A stretch of 64,000 nucleotides of DNA from contig NZ_JAFJYB010000004.1 in assembly GCF_018777385.1 (NCBI RefSeq), positions 310,001 to 374,000 of the forward strand. The letters are read 5' to 3'. Made by a program: the position numbers and the translations under genes. The notes beneath the pieces are model-generated. The model saw only the letters and a program-made list of their open reading frames with translations, made no database searches and was not told the DNA's origin. Numbering within the stretch: position 1 is the stretch's first letter; the number at the start of each line of letters is the position of its first letter. This DNA is from Candidatus Symbiopectobacterium endolongispinus. Its GTDB lineage: Bacteria; Pseudomonadota; Gammaproteobacteria; Enterobacterales; Enterobacteriaceae. This document shows positions 28,215-38,049 of this stretch, one piece after another.

Positions 28215-29519
28215 ATGAAAACAGATATTGAAAGTGTGACGCTAAAAAAGATCACCTGGCGGATTATTCCCTATGTCATGGTGGTTTATTTTGTCGGCTT
28301 TTTTGACCGTATTAATATCGGATTTGCCGCGTTAACCATGAATCAGGATTTAGGTTTTTCCGATGCGGTTTTTGGTTTGGGAGCGGGTTTGTTTTTTCCC
28401 GGTTATTTTCTGACGGATGTACCTTCTAACATTATTTTGCAGAAAGTCGGACCGCGTATTTGGCTCACGCGTATTTTGCTAAGCTGGGCCGTGATCACCG
28501 CGTTTATGATTAATGTGAAAACCGTGGAAGGGTTTTATATTCTCCGTTTTCTGCTGGGTGTTGCGGAAGCCGGTTCTTTCTCCGGCATTATTCTCTATCT
28601 CAGTACCTGGTTCCTAATGAAACGGCGGGCACAGATGATTGCCTTGTTTATGGCCGCCGCCCCGATTTCCGCGATGGTGGGCTCACCGCTGGCAGGGACT
28701 ATTCTCAGTGCTCACGGCGCGCTTGGCCTCGCAGGGTGGCAGTTAATGTTCCTGATTTGTACCGTCGCGGCGACGGTCATGGGTGTGTTCACCTGGTTCT
28801 ATGTTAACGACAAGCCGGAGAAAAACCGCTGGTTGACGGAGGAAGAAATGCAGTGGCTGGTGGCGACGCTGGCGGCGGAAAAACAGAACAAAGGTGAAGT
28901 GGTTAAAGTCAGCATCTGGAAAGGGATGACCGATATCCGTGTTCTGACGCTGGCCGTGGTCTATTTCGGCACCTCTGCCGGGCTCTATTCTCTCAATATC
29001 TGGTCGCCGTAGTTTATCAAATCCTTAGGTTTAACCACCATGCAGATTGGCCTGATCAATGCAGTGCCCTCGGCCATGGCCGCTATTGCGATGGTGATGT
29101 GGGCGCGGCATTCCGATAAAACGAAAGAGCGCACCCGGCATGTGGTGAGCGCGTGTTTGCTGGCGAGCACCGGGTTTGTGCTGGCGGGCTGGGCGCAGTC
29201 GTTACCGCTGGCGATTGCCGCGCTTGTCATGGCCAATATGGGTATCTCTTCTTGTAAACCGCCGATCTGGAGTATCCCGTCGCTGTTCCTGAGCGGGCCT
29301 GCTGCTGCCGTACTGGCCGCCATCAACTCTATCGGTAATCTTGGCGGCTTTGCGGGTCCCGCGCTGATCGGCTTGCTAAAAAGCAACACTGGCAGCTTTT
29401 CCATCGCGCTGTATTGCGTCGCGGGCATGTTGGTCGTTTCCACGATATTAACCCTGTCTATTGAAGTGCGTCGTTGTCGCGACGCCGCAAAGCTCGAATT
29501 AACCCATTCAACGAAATAA
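28215..29519 (+). pseudogene. MFS transporter of the tartrate/anion:cation symporter type, one nonsense codon
   Basis: A 434-codon, 12-helix transporter of the ACS family (TtuB-like). YFVGFFDRINIGFAALTMN in helix 1, the motif A region (ILQKVGPRIWLTRIL), and helices in both halves are present. The only lesion seen is TAG at 29010-29012 in the middle of W-S-P-Q-F-I-K, which needs a single C-to-T change from CAG. Everything beyond is conserved to HSTK. The location between a LysR regulator and a tartrate dehydratase alpha gene suggests uptake of tartrate or a related dicarboxylate. A weakly suppressed TAG might still allow a little protein. Confidence 0.85.
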
Positions 29520-29551
29520 AGCCGTATCTGTTTTTTATTGGAGGTTGTGTG

Positions 29552-29995
29552 ATGTCTCAAAATGATGTGTCGACATTGACAGAGATAATGACCCACTTTA
29601 CCGGTTATGTTGGCAAACGTCTGCCAACCGATGTCATCAAGAAATTGGAAGAACTACGCAGTAAAGAAAAAGATGAACTGTCGCTTGCCAGAGTGGTTTA
29701 TGACTCAATGTTTGAAAACCAAAAGCAAGCGGATCTATTAGATCGACCCTGCTGTCAGGATACCGGTGTAATTCAGTATTTTATTACGGCAGGATCGGCA
29801 TTCCCTTATTTAGGTGAGTTGGAAAGCATATTACAAACGGCTACCGAAGAGACCACTAAAAAAGCGCCATTACGCCATAATGCGGTCGAAACCTTTATTG
29901 AGAAAAATACCGGTACCAATACCGAATCGCGTATTCCGTGGCTCGATTGGGAAATCATTCCTCATGATGATAGTTGCACCATTGAAGTCTATATG
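29552..29995 (+). pseudogene. ttdA: tartrate/fumarate dehydratase alpha subunit TtdA, 3'-truncated by an insertion sequence
   Basis: The first 148 residues match the alpha subunit of class I Fe-S hydro-lyases: LDRPCCQDTGVIQYFI with the cluster Cys, APLRHNAVETF, and NTGTNTESRIPWLDWEIIPHD, ending at IEVYMG. A strong GGAGGTTG precedes ATG 29552. Together with TtdB the enzyme would dehydrate L-tartrate to oxaloacetate; a fumarase role cannot be excluded. At 29996 the gene runs into the left end of an ISL3-family element, and the remaining half is not found on the other side. Loss of the other cluster cysteines makes it dead. Confidence 0.85.
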
Positions 29996-31310
29996 GGGTC
30001 TTCCCTTGTTGTGGTGGCTGAAGGCATGATAATGGCGTATTAAATCGCCAGAGGTCACCACCATGGACGAAAAGTCTCTCTACGCTCATATCCTCAACCT
30101 GTCTATTCCGTGGCATGTAAAGTCTCTTTCTCTCGATGAAAATGCCGGTTCTGTTACCGTTACAGTTGAGATTGCGAAAAACACTCAGTTAACCTGTCCA
30201 ACCTGCGGGAAATCTTGTCCTATTCACGATCACCGACATCGTAAATGGCGCCATCTCGATACCTGTCAGTTCGCGACAATAGTCGAAGCTGATGTACCCC
30301 GTATTATGTGCCCGGAGCATGGCTACCAGACGCTGTCTGTTCCATGGGCCGGCCCCGGTAGCCGGTATACGCTGTTGTTCGAGTCGTTCGTTATCTCATG
30401 GCTGAAAATCAGCACCGTGGATGCCGTCAGGAAACAGCTGAGGCTGAGCTGGAATGCTGTCGATAATATTATGCAACGGGCGGTTAAGCGTGGACTGGCC
30501 CGTCGAAAAACACCTCAGGCCGCACGTCATCTCTGTGTTGATGAGGTCGCTTTCAAAAAGGGGCATCAGTACGTCACCGTTATCTCTGATACCCAAGGAC
30601 AGGCATTGGAACTCAAAGATGATCGCGGAGTTGAAAGTCTTGCTGGCTATCTCCGGAGTCTGGGTGACCGCCAGATTGAATCCATTAAAACCCTGTCGAT
30701 GGACATGAATCTATCCTATATAAGCGCAGCGCGGCTCCATCTGCCTAACGCGGTGGAGAAGATCGCGTTCGACCACTTCCATGTAGCGAAAATGCTCTGT
30801 GCCGTCGTAGATAAAACACGACAGTTGGAGATGAAAACCATCCCGTTACCGGCACGAAAAAGTGCACATCGTTCCCGTTATCTGTGGTTGTACGGTCGCC
30901 ATAAACGTCATGGTCGAATAGCAGAAAGACTGGAAGCAGCGCAGATGGTTCTGCCTGATACCAGCCGTTGCTGGGCAATGAAGGCGCTGGCCCGGGAACT
31001 CTGGAACCGCCGGTATGACGAACACAGCAGGCGTCTGTGGCTGGAATGGATAGGGATGGCAAAAGACGTTGGTGTCCCGCTACTAAGCAGCGCCGCCCGG
31101 ACGTTACGTAAACGACTGTACGGGATCCTGAATGCCATGAAACACAGGGTATCAAACGGTAATGCAGAGTCACTAAACAGCAAGATAAGGCTGCTGCGGA
31201 TCAAGTCCAGAGGATACCGGAACAAAGAACGCTTTAAGGTGGCAGTGATGTTCCATTACGGCAGGTTAAACATGGGGTTATGAGTCTCCCACCATGATAG
31301 GGGAAGACCC
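29996..31310 (+). mobile_element. ISL3-family insertion sequence, 1315 bp
   Basis: The element is bounded by imperfect inverted repeats of about 22 bp that begin GGGTCTTCCC at 29996 and, on the other strand, at 31310. It carries one transposase gene. The flanking 8-mers (TCTATATG left, TGTTTTCA right) do not match. ISL3 elements usually duplicate 8 bp of target, so the element appears to have mediated a deletion or other rearrangement after insertion. The left neighbour is a ttdA stub and the right neighbour is a flavoprotein stub in the opposite orientation. Confidence 0.88.
30063..31283 (+). CDS. ISL3-family transposase
   Basis: A 406-residue transposase. An N-terminal zinc-ribbon region (LTCPTCGKSCPIHDHRHRKW, then the DVPRIMCPEHG cysteine) is followed by an HTH region and the DDE catalytic domain. 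Probable acidic residues are the Asp in LCVDEVAF, the Asp in LSMDMNLSY and the Glu in SNGNAESLNSKIR. Length and layout are typical of ISL3 TnpA. The frame is intact, so the element may still be mobile, in contrast to the decayed genes around it. Confidence 0.9.
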   Translation: MDEKSLYAHILNLSIPWHVKSLSLDENAGSVTVTVEIAKNTQLTCPTCGKSCPIHDHRHRKWRHLDTCQFATIVEADVPRIMCPEHGYQTLSVPWAGPGSRYTLLFESFVISWLKISTVDAVRKQLRLSWNAVDNIMQRAVKRGLARRKTPQAARHLCVDEVAFKKGHQYVTVISDTQGQALELKDDRGVESLAGYLRSLGDRQIESIKTLSMDMNLSYISAARLHLPNAVEKIAFDHFHVAKMLCAVVDKTRQLEMKTIPLPARKSAHRSRYLWLYGRHKRHGRIAERLEAAQMVLPDTSRCWAMKALARELWNRRYDEHSRRLWLEWIGMAKDVGVPLLSSAARTLRKRLYGILNAMKHRVSNGNAESLNSKIRLLRIKSRGYRNKERFKVAVMFHYGRLNMGL

Positions 31311-31826
31311 TGTTTTCACCAGCAGTTTCCCGCCCTTTTCGGCAAAATGCTGTTGCAGAACATCAATCACTGCGCGCCCACGGCCCTGATAAATATGCCA
31401 GGTATAATAGCCACCGGGATAATTCGAGGTCAGCTTATCAAAATGAACCACGAGATCTTGTAGCCAATCAATGGTATCTGCTGATTTATTAATATAATTG
31501 CGTACCAGCTTGGCATTAGGTCGCCAGTGGCTATAATCCATCACTAGCTTAAAAGCCTGATCGCGGGTAAATACATGATTATTTTCCCGCTGTATTTTAC
31601 TTTCTACCGCAAATATCCCTTCCGAAAATTGTCCGGTGCCCCCGGTTTGCGGAAGTTTCTCCAGATTAATAACTTTCAGACCCTGTTCGGTTAATGCATA
31701 GGCTGCCGCAGACCCTGATGCTCCGGCACCGACCACCACCACATCCGTGTCCATGACTTGTTCCGCATTCGCGGTCATTCCAAAACACGAAAGAATAGCG
31801 GCAGTTAGAATTGATTTTACTCTTAT
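31311..31826 (-). pseudogene. N-terminal fragment of an exported FAD-dependent fumarate-reductase-like flavoprotein
   Basis: The coding sequence shows a signal peptide (VKSILTAAILSCFGMTANA) and the Rossmann FAD motif DVVVVGAGASGSAAAYAL, then EKLPQTGGTGQFSEG. It ends where the insertion sequence begins, so the C-terminal catalytic part is missing. The expected initiation codon, a suitable distance after AAGGGGAG, is ATA (31826-31824) instead of ATG, a one-base change. The ORF can only be extended upstream into the adjacent repeat element. It is paralogous to the flavoprotein pseudogene at 6957-8430. It is probably dead from both ends. Confidence 0.8.
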
Positions 31827-31843
31827 TTCGCTCCCCTTGATGT

Positions 31844-31970
<127 letters not shown>

Positions 31971-32382
31971 TATTTTTATTATGTTGAAACCGATGTGGTT
32001 TACACACTGGTTAACGGGTTATATATCAAGAGAAATCGTCATTTACGTATACCGTGATACATTATTGCGAATATTTTAAATACTGTTAATAACCTCTCAT
32101 TTTGGTTGATAATATTTATTCACCCTACAACCACAAATAAACAACAATGCGTAATATAACGCTAACAAAGAAAAGGTATTGTATATTCTCGTATCGACAC
32201 GTTTATTCTCAGGGTGAATACCTCTTACTGACAGTAATGTTTCGACAAGGGTGTGCCAGCACGTGCCTTTTAACAATCGCGCCCAAATCCCGCTTTAATC
32301 AGACAAGCGCCCGTTGTCAGTGTCTCCAATCTTGCTCTGACAACGCTCTCTTTTGAAAACGGAACACTTCAATAGCGGAACT
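31971..32382. other. 412-base gap before yiiQ
   Basis: AT-rich DNA (about 31975-32180) followed by sequence of average composition. No gene, clear promoter or repeat was recognised beyond the palindromic element to its left. Confidence 0.35.
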
Positions 32383-32976
32383 ATGACTATACGACTCGTT
32401 GCCCCAGCGTTACTCCTGCTTTTACTGACGTCTGGACCGGAGGTTCACGCGCAACCCCTTGTGCCGTCAAAAGACTCCACGGTGGCACCGTACCTGCTGC
32501 CCGACGCGCCAACATTCGACCAGACTATCCCACAATTTCGCACGCGCTATAACCTCAGCAACCCCTCATTAACGATGGGTGAATTCCGCGCAGTGGATAC
32601 TGGAGAGCCCGGCGCACCGCTGACGCGGGCTGCGAGCAGAATCAATGCCCAACTCTACGCCTCAACCGCGCTGGAGCGAGGCACCGGCAAAATAAAAACC
32701 ATGCAACTGACCTACCACCCTCAGGCGGGCGATCCTGAAACCGGCGCTCGCCGTGCGCAGGCTATCCAGTATATGGCCGCGCTGCTGCGTCACTTCATTC
32801 CCTCGCTCTCCGAGGAACAAAGCAACAAGAAGATTACGGAATTGCTGGATATCGGCAAACGTCAGGGCTTTTACCAACAAACGGAAGGCGCATTGCGATA
32901 TGTAGTGGCAGATAATGGGGAAAAAGGGATAACATTCGCTGTTGAACCGATTAAGCTAACGCTATCTGAACCGTGA
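32383..32976 (+). CDS. yiiQ: YiiQ (DUF1454), exported protein of unknown function
   Basis: A 197-residue protein with a signal peptide (MTIRLVAPALLLLLLTSG, then PEVHAQP) and a DUF1454 domain (PTFDQTIPQFRTRYNLSNPS, YASTALERGTGKIKTMQLTY, QGFYQQTEGALRYVVADN). It is expected in the periplasm; no activity is known. Start 32383 is chosen because GCGGA precedes it and the signal peptide then has normal length; a TTG further up is less likely. It lies directly upstream of tpiA in the same direction, as the E. coli pair are neighbours. No lesion is seen. Confidence 0.85.
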   Translation: MTIRLVAPALLLLLLTSGPEVHAQPLVPSKDSTVAPYLLPDAPTFDQTIPQFRTRYNLSNPSLTMGEFRAVDTGEPGAPLTRAASRINAQLYASTALERGTGKIKTMQLTYHPQAGDPETGARRAQAIQYMAALLRHFIPSLSEEQSNKKITELLDIGKRQGFYQQTEGALRYVVADNGEKGITFAVEPIKLTLSEP

Positions 32977-33079
32977 TCGCGCTGGCATTGAGTGATGAAA
33001 ATCCGAACTTCTCGCGGGTTTGGTTTCTATACTGTCTGAAAAATAAAATTACTTGCTATCCCTATTCGGAGGAAAAAAG

Positions 33080-33847
33080 ATGCGTCATCCATTAGTAATG
33101 GGTAACTGGAAGCTGAACGGCAGCACGCACATGGTTATCGAGCTGATCGCCGGTTTGCGTAAAGAACTCAGCACAGTGACTGGCTGCAACGTCGCCATCG
33201 CGCCGCCCGAGCTGTATCTGGATCAGGCAAATCATCAATTGGCCGGTGGCCGCATTGCGCTCGGCGCACAGAACGTCGATGTTAACCTGTCCGGTGCCTA
33301 CACGGGCGAAACCTCTGCCACCATGCTGAAAGACATCGGTGCGAAATACATCATCATCGGCCACTCCGAACGCCGCACCTACCACAAAGAAAGCGACGCA
33401 TTCATTGCGAAAAAATTTGGCGTGCTGAAAGAAGCCGGACTGATCCCCGTGTTGTGCATTGGTGAAACCGAAGCCGAAAACGAAGCTGGTGAAACCGAAG
33501 CGGTTGTCGCCCGTCAGTTGGATGCGGTATTGAGCACATTGGGTGCCACAGCCTTCAACGATGCGGTTATCGCCTACGAACCCGTATGGGCCATTGGCAC
33601 TGGTAAATCAGCAACCCCGGCTCAGGCACAAGCGGTGCATAAATTTATCCGTGACCATATCGCCAAGCAGGACAAAGCGGTCGCCGATCAGGTCATCATT
33701 CAGTATGGTGGTTCGGTCAACGCAGCCAACGCCGCAGAACTCTTCACGCAGCCGGACATCGACGGCGCACTGGTAGGTGGCGCGTCGCTGAAAGCCGATG
33801 CCTTTGCCGTGATCGTAAAAGCCGCCGCAGAAGCCAAGCGCGCGTAA
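33080..33847 (+). CDS. tpiA: triosephosphate isomerase TpiA
   Basis: A 255-residue TIM barrel interconverting dihydroxyacetone phosphate and glyceraldehyde 3-phosphate in glycolysis. The active-site residues are visible: Lys in GNWKLNGS, His in IIGHSERR, and Glu in [20 protein letters not shown] with the closing loop after it. [13 protein letters not shown] and [10 protein letters not shown] bind the phosphate. GGAGGAA precedes ATG 33080 at ideal spacing; the upstream extension to 33053 is not used. It is intact and has its own terminator. Confidence 0.97.
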   Translation: MRHPLVMGNWKLNGSTHMVIELIAGLRKELSTVTGCNVAIAPPELYLDQANHQLAGGRIALGAQNVDVNLSGAYTGETSATMLKDIGAKYIIIGHSERRTYHKESDAFIAKKFGVLKEAGLIPVLCIGETEAENEAGETEAVVARQLDAVLSTLGATAFNDAVIAYEPVWAIGTGKSATPAQAQAVHKFIRDHIAKQDKAVADQVIIQYGGSVNAANAAELFTQPDIDGALVGGASLKADAFAVIVKAAAEAKRA

Positions 33848-33861
33848 TGCGGTAATACTGC

Positions 33862-33894
33862 AACAGCGCATCTGTTTTACGGATGCGCTGTTTT
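33862..33894 (+). terminator. tpiA terminator
   Basis: AACAGCGCATC and GATGCGCTGTT form an 11-bp stem followed by TTT, 15 bases after the tpiA stop. Confidence 0.88.
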
Positions 33895-34237
33895 ACTCTC
33901 TTGTTCCCGCCCCTCGCTGTACTCCTTTTCTGAAACTCTTGTACCGCCTCGCACCAGGCACTTAATCATTCGCAGTGACTTTTTCACGTTACTAAATTAA
34001 AAATTTTATTTCTGAAAAACAAAACCCTCATTTACGGGATTAAATATTTTAAATGTCTGGATATTTATTATTTTCTATAAAACCTACCTTTTACCTCAAG
34101 ACGCATACGTCTCAAATCACACCGTAATCATCATGCCACGCTGTACTACGCTCTATGGAGGGAGAAAGCGCCTCAGTGAGGCCATCATATCAAATTGATA
34201 AGTAAGGAAAATGTCGGTCTATTACGGAGATATCACC
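33895..34237. other. 343-base tpiA-glutaminase intergenic region
   Basis: A very AT-rich stretch (33990-34095) lies in the middle. It probably holds the glutaminase promoter, but no motif could be assigned. Confidence 0.35.
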
Positions 34238-35245
34238 ATGCCCTTTGACGAATCCAGCAATACTTTCAGCCACTATGTTTCAACCGGACATCTGCCGGAC
34301 CAGGACACCGTTGCACAATTGATTCAGGAAGCCCACCAGCGTTTCGGGCAGAACCACGAGGGCGTCGTTTCTAAGGTTTATCCTGCTCTTGAACGCGTGC
34401 CTCCTGCGCTCTATGGCATTTGCATGGTTGGCACTAACGGCGCAGTACACGCCGCAGGTGATGTGGATTATGAGTTCACCATCATGAGCGTATCAAAGCC
34501 CTTTGTCTTTGCGCTGGTGTGTCAGGCACTGGGTGCCCGCGTCGCGCGCGAAAAGTTGGGCGTAAACAGTACCGGTATGCCGTTCAACTCTGTCACAGCC
34601 GTTGAGTTCACCGCAGACGCCCGCACTAATCCGATGGTAAATCCAGGGGCAATCGCCACCACCAGCCTGATCCCCGGCAACACCAGCAACGAGAAATGGA
34701 ATTTTATTTACAGCGGGTTATGCGGTTTCGCGGGCAGAGAACTCACCTTTAACGAGGAAGTGTATCAATCCGCCAGTGAGACTAATTTCCGCAATCGCGG
34801 CATCGCCAATCTGCTTTACAGTTACGGGCGGCTCGGCTGCGATCCGGCCATTGCTGTTGATTTATATACCCGCCAATGCTCACTCAACATCAGCGCCCGC
34901 GATCTGGCGGTGATGGGGGCGACGCTGTCCGATGGTGGTGTTAATCCCATCACCCGCGACCGCGTGGTCAACAATGACGTGTGCCATTACGCCCTGGCCG
35001 TGATGGTCACCGCTGGGCTGTATGAAACATCCGGCGACCGGCTCTACGATATCGGCCTCCCCGGCAAGAGCGGCATTGGCGGTGGCATCGTCACTGTCTC
35101 GCCCGGTAAGGGCGGTTTAGGCACCTTTGCGCCCTTACTTGACGGTGCAGGCAACAGCGTCAAAGGCCAGTTGGCCGCACGCTTTCTCTCCCGCAGCCTG
35201 GGTATGGATATGTTCGTCTCCGAACCTTACACCGAAAAAAGCTGA
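34238..35245 (+). CDS. glsA: glutaminase A
   Basis: A serine-dependent glutaminase of the beta-lactamase-like fold that hydrolyses glutamine to glutamate and ammonia, feeding acid resistance and nitrogen metabolism. The SxxK active site is in EFTIMSVSKPFVFALVCQAL. The family blocks RTNPMVNPGAIATTSL, NLLYSYGRLGCDP and LPGKSGIGGGIVTVSPGKGG are all present. Two starts are possible: 34211 (AAGGAA only 4 bases away) and 34238 (GGAG at 8 bases). I prefer 34238, which gives 335 residues. It forms a possible operon with the following MFS gene (66 bases apart). No lesion is seen. Confidence 0.9.
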   Translation: MPFDESSNTFSHYVSTGHLPDQDTVAQLIQEAHQRFGQNHEGVVSKVYPALERVPPALYGICMVGTNGAVHAAGDVDYEFTIMSVSKPFVFALVCQALGARVAREKLGVNSTGMPFNSVTAVEFTADARTNPMVNPGAIATTSLIPGNTSNEKWNFIYSGLCGFAGRELTFNEEVYQSASETNFRNRGIANLLYSYGRLGCDPAIAVDLYTRQCSLNISARDLAVMGATLSDGGVNPITRDRVVNNDVCHYALAVMVTAGLYETSGDRLYDIGLPGKSGIGGGIVTVSPGKGGLGTFAPLLDGAGNSVKGQLAARFLSRSLGMDMFVSEPYTEKS

Positions 35246-35311
35246 TCATCGTTGCTGTAACCAACGCAAAAATTCGCATAAAAATCTAAGGACAATAAGG
35301 GGATAACCATT

Positions 35312-36941
35312 ATGGTGAATCAATCAACACCGCACACAGTGACAGACGAGAAAGCGTCATGGATACCGATGATCGCCATCGCACTCGCCCAGATTCTGAT
35401 GTCATTCAACGTCGCTTCACTCCCCGTCGCGCTGGGTGGTATGGTGAACAGTTTCAATGTGCCGCCTACCACCATTGCGACGGGTATCGTCGTCTATTCA
35501 CTGTCCGTCGCCGGTTTCGTTATGTTGGGTGCAAAACTCAACCAGCGATTTGGCCCACTGATCATCTTCCGCTCTACCGTGCTGCTGTTCGGTGTCGCTC
35601 AGGTGATGATGACTTTCAGCCCTAACGCCACCATCATGATCAGCGCACAGGCACTCAGCGGCCTGACAGCGGCAGCGTTGGTGCCCTCACTGGCGGCACT
35701 GATTGCGGAGAATTATCGCGGTGCACAACAAGCCTCCGCGCTAGGCACATTGGGTTCTGCACGCGCTGGCGCGGGTGTGGCGGCATTTTTAATTGGCGGG
35801 GTGCTGGGCACCTATATCGGCTGGCGTCCGGCGTTTGGTCTGCTGATCGTCTTGTCTGCCGTCATTTTCTTTCTCAGCTTCCGCATGAAAGCCGATAGGG
35901 GCCGGCCAGAAATCAGCATTGATATTGTCGACGTGGTACTGGCAGCAACCACAATCATTCTGCTCTCTTTCGGCTTCAACAACCTTAACCGCTGGGGAAT
36001 GGGTCTGGTTCGAGACGCTGCGCCTTTCGATCTGCTTGGCTTCTCTCCGGCACCCTTTATGATCGCGCTAGGCATCGTGCTTGGTCAGCTCTTCGTGGTC
36101 TGGACGCGACGCGTAAAAGAAAAAGGCAAAACCCCATTGCTGGCGCTGGAAGTGATTACCTCGCCAACGGAGCGAGCAGCCGTGGTCGCCATGTTTGCAG
36201 TGGTGGCGCTGGAAGCAATGCTGAACTTTTCCGTGCCCACTCTACATTCAGATTGTGCAGGGCAGCACGCCGCTGGCAACCGCCATCGCCATGATGCCGT
36301 TTAACCTGTCCGTATTCTTCTCCGCAACGCTTATCGTACGCTTTTACCACAAGCTGACGCCGCAAAAGATTGGCCGCTACGGCTTCATCATTTGTACCCT
36401 TTCTATGCTGTGGCTCGCTTTTGTAGTGCGTAACAACTGGAGTGAGTTCGCGGTGCTGTTCGGCCTGGTAGCGTTCGGTATTGGTCAGGGCTTACTGGTC
36501 ACCCTGCTGTTTAACGTGCTGGTGAGTGCTTCACCGAAAGAGTTGGCGGGCGACGTCGGCTCACTGCGCGGCACCACCAACAATCTGGCGAACACGATTG
36601 GTACCGCCGTGGCCGGTGCGCTGTTGGTAGGATTGCTCAGCTCCAGCGTGATGCGCAATATTGTGCAAACGCCTGTGCTGACCCATGAAATTCAGGCACA
36701 GGTGAATCTCGATAATATTAACTTTATCAGTAACGATCGCCTGCTCACCGTGCTGTCGCAAACCACAGCAACGCCAGAACAAGTGGCTGAAGCGGTGCAC
36801 GTCAACGAGGAATCGCGCCTGAAAGCGCTGAAGTTTGGTCTGCTGATCATGGCCTTCTTGTCCATGATGGCGATCATCCCGGCAGGCCGACTGCCTGGCT
36901 ATCTGCCTGCGGATAATCTGGATAAAGAGCCAACCAAATAG
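35312..36941 (+). pseudogene. 14-helix MFS transporter, one frameshift
   Basis: A DHA2-like major facilitator of about 540 codons. The N-terminal half runs from MVNQSTPHTVTDEKASW through the NQRFGPLIIFRS loop to MLNFSVP. One extra C at about 36234 shifts the frame. LYIQIVQGSTPLATAIAMMP and the remaining helices follow in the new frame to DNLDKEPTK. A large soluble loop around NIVQTPVLTHEIQAQVNLDN lies before the last helix. The substrate is not known; linkage to glutaminase suggests an amino-acid-related metabolite or amine, but this is only inference from position. A single homopolymer slip makes a base-call error possible. Confidence 0.85.
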
Positions 36942-36962
36942 ATTAATATCGGCGCGTAAAAA

Positions 36963-36984
36963 GGCACCGGTAATAACCGGTGCC
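36963..36984. terminator. hairpin after the MFS gene
   Basis: GGCACCGGT-aata-ACCGGTGCC is a perfect 9-bp stem with AAAAA on its left side, which gives a T-run for minus-strand transcripts. Confidence 0.6.
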
Positions 36985-36987
36985 TCC

Positions 36988-37070
36988 CGTCATCCTCGGC
37001 GCAAGCCGGGGATCTCTGCGAAAAAAATGCATCTCTTCTGCAAGAGATTCCCGCTTTCGCGGGAATTACA
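36988..37070. repeat. palindromic repeat, copy B
   Basis: Same architecture as copy A: CGTCATCC, CTCGGC-gcaa-GCCGGG, a variable middle (with ATGCATCTCTTCTG), then TTCCCGC-ttt-GCGGGAA. It lies between two converging genes. Confidence 0.75.
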
Positions 37071-37096
37071 GAGGTGGGCGGGAATGGCTGTTTGAT

Positions 37097-37121
37097 GCTC
37101 CGGTGACTACCGGAGCCTTTT
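37097..37121 (+). terminator. plus-strand terminator between the MFS gene and aguA
   Basis: GCTCCGGT-gact-ACCGGAGC followed by CTTTT: an 8-bp perfect stem. Confidence 0.7.
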
Positions 37122-37139
37122 GATGATAGAGAAACCGGC

Positions 37140-38049
37140 TTAACGGACCGACGGGATCTGCTGAGTAATGCAGTGAATGTTGCCACCGCCTAACAGAATT
37201 TCGCGCGCAGGCACGCCTGCAATGGCGTAATCCGGGAACATCTGTTGCAGCAGGTCACGCGCCGTATCATCGGTACGCGCATCCAGTAACAGGAAGATAA
37301 TTTGCTGATTGCTGATTGCTGATTGCTGATTGCTGATTGCTGATTGCTGATCAGAAAATTTACGTAAGAACCCGCCAGACGCGAACCGGCTAAACGTTCA
37401 ATCGCATCACCCGATGCGACACCCGCCGCTTACTCTTCCGTGGCATAAAGCGGGCCCGGCGCAGGCAGCTTCCAGATCTTCAGAGCACGCCCTTGCGCAT
37501 CCCGAGCCTGGGATAAAACCTGATACGCCGCGACAGAGCGCGCATACTGCGGATCGTTTTCATCATCCGTCCAGTGTAGCGCCACTTCACCGGGGTGCAC
37601 AAAGCAGCACATGTTATCGATGTGGCCGTCGGTTTCGTCGTTATACACCCCTTCTTCCAACCAGATAATGGTGGAAATATTGAGGTAGTCACGCATCAAC
37701 TGCTCAATCTCAGCCTTACTCAGATGAGGGTTGCTGTTCTGGTTCAGCAAGCATTCTGCCGTGATCAACAGCGTGCCTTCTCCATCAACGTGAATAGAGC
37801 CGCCTTCCAGAATCAGCGGTGCCGCATAGCGTGCATCACCGTGGTGCGCCAACACCTGCTGCGCGACTTGTTCATCCTGTCGCCAGTCGTCGTACAACCC
37901 GCCCAACTCGCCACCCCAGGCGTTAAACTGCCAGTCGATACCCCGGCGCTCACCGTTACCGTTTAGCACCACGGTCGGTCCAGTATCACGCATCCAGGCA
38001 TCATCGCTTTCCATCGCAACCAGCGTCACCGTTGCAGGCATCAGGCTAC
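37140..38049 (-). pseudogene. aguA: agmatine deiminase AguA, 5'-truncated and disrupted
   Basis: AguA converts agmatine to N-carbamoylputrescine. The visible part starts at [20 protein letters not shown], the substrate-binding region, so the first 90 or so residues are missing. Blocks [41 protein letters not shown] and the catalytic Cys in LLGGGNIHC are recognisable. Lesions include TAA at 37432-37430 after LYATEE, and expansion of a 7-bp unit (37302-37350) from the expected two to seven copies, which adds 35 bases and puts the end, including the catalytic Cys, out of frame. The 5' side is fused to the aguB 3' end. Confidence 0.88.
37302..37350. repeat. TTGCTGA heptamer x7 inside aguA
   Basis: Seven perfect head-to-tail copies of TTGCTGA (TCAGCAA on the coding strand). 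The conserved protein here reads L-I-S-N-Q-Q-I-I-F, which needs two copies. Copy numbers 2, 5 or 8 keep the frame; seven breaks it. Confidence 0.97.

Noticed and set aside
29988-31318. Eight-base target duplication around the insertion sequence
   Set aside because: The flanking 8-mers TCTATATG and TGTTTTCA do not match.
37302-37350. CRISPR-like array
   Set aside because: Units are 7 bp with no spacers; it is a simple tandem repeat.
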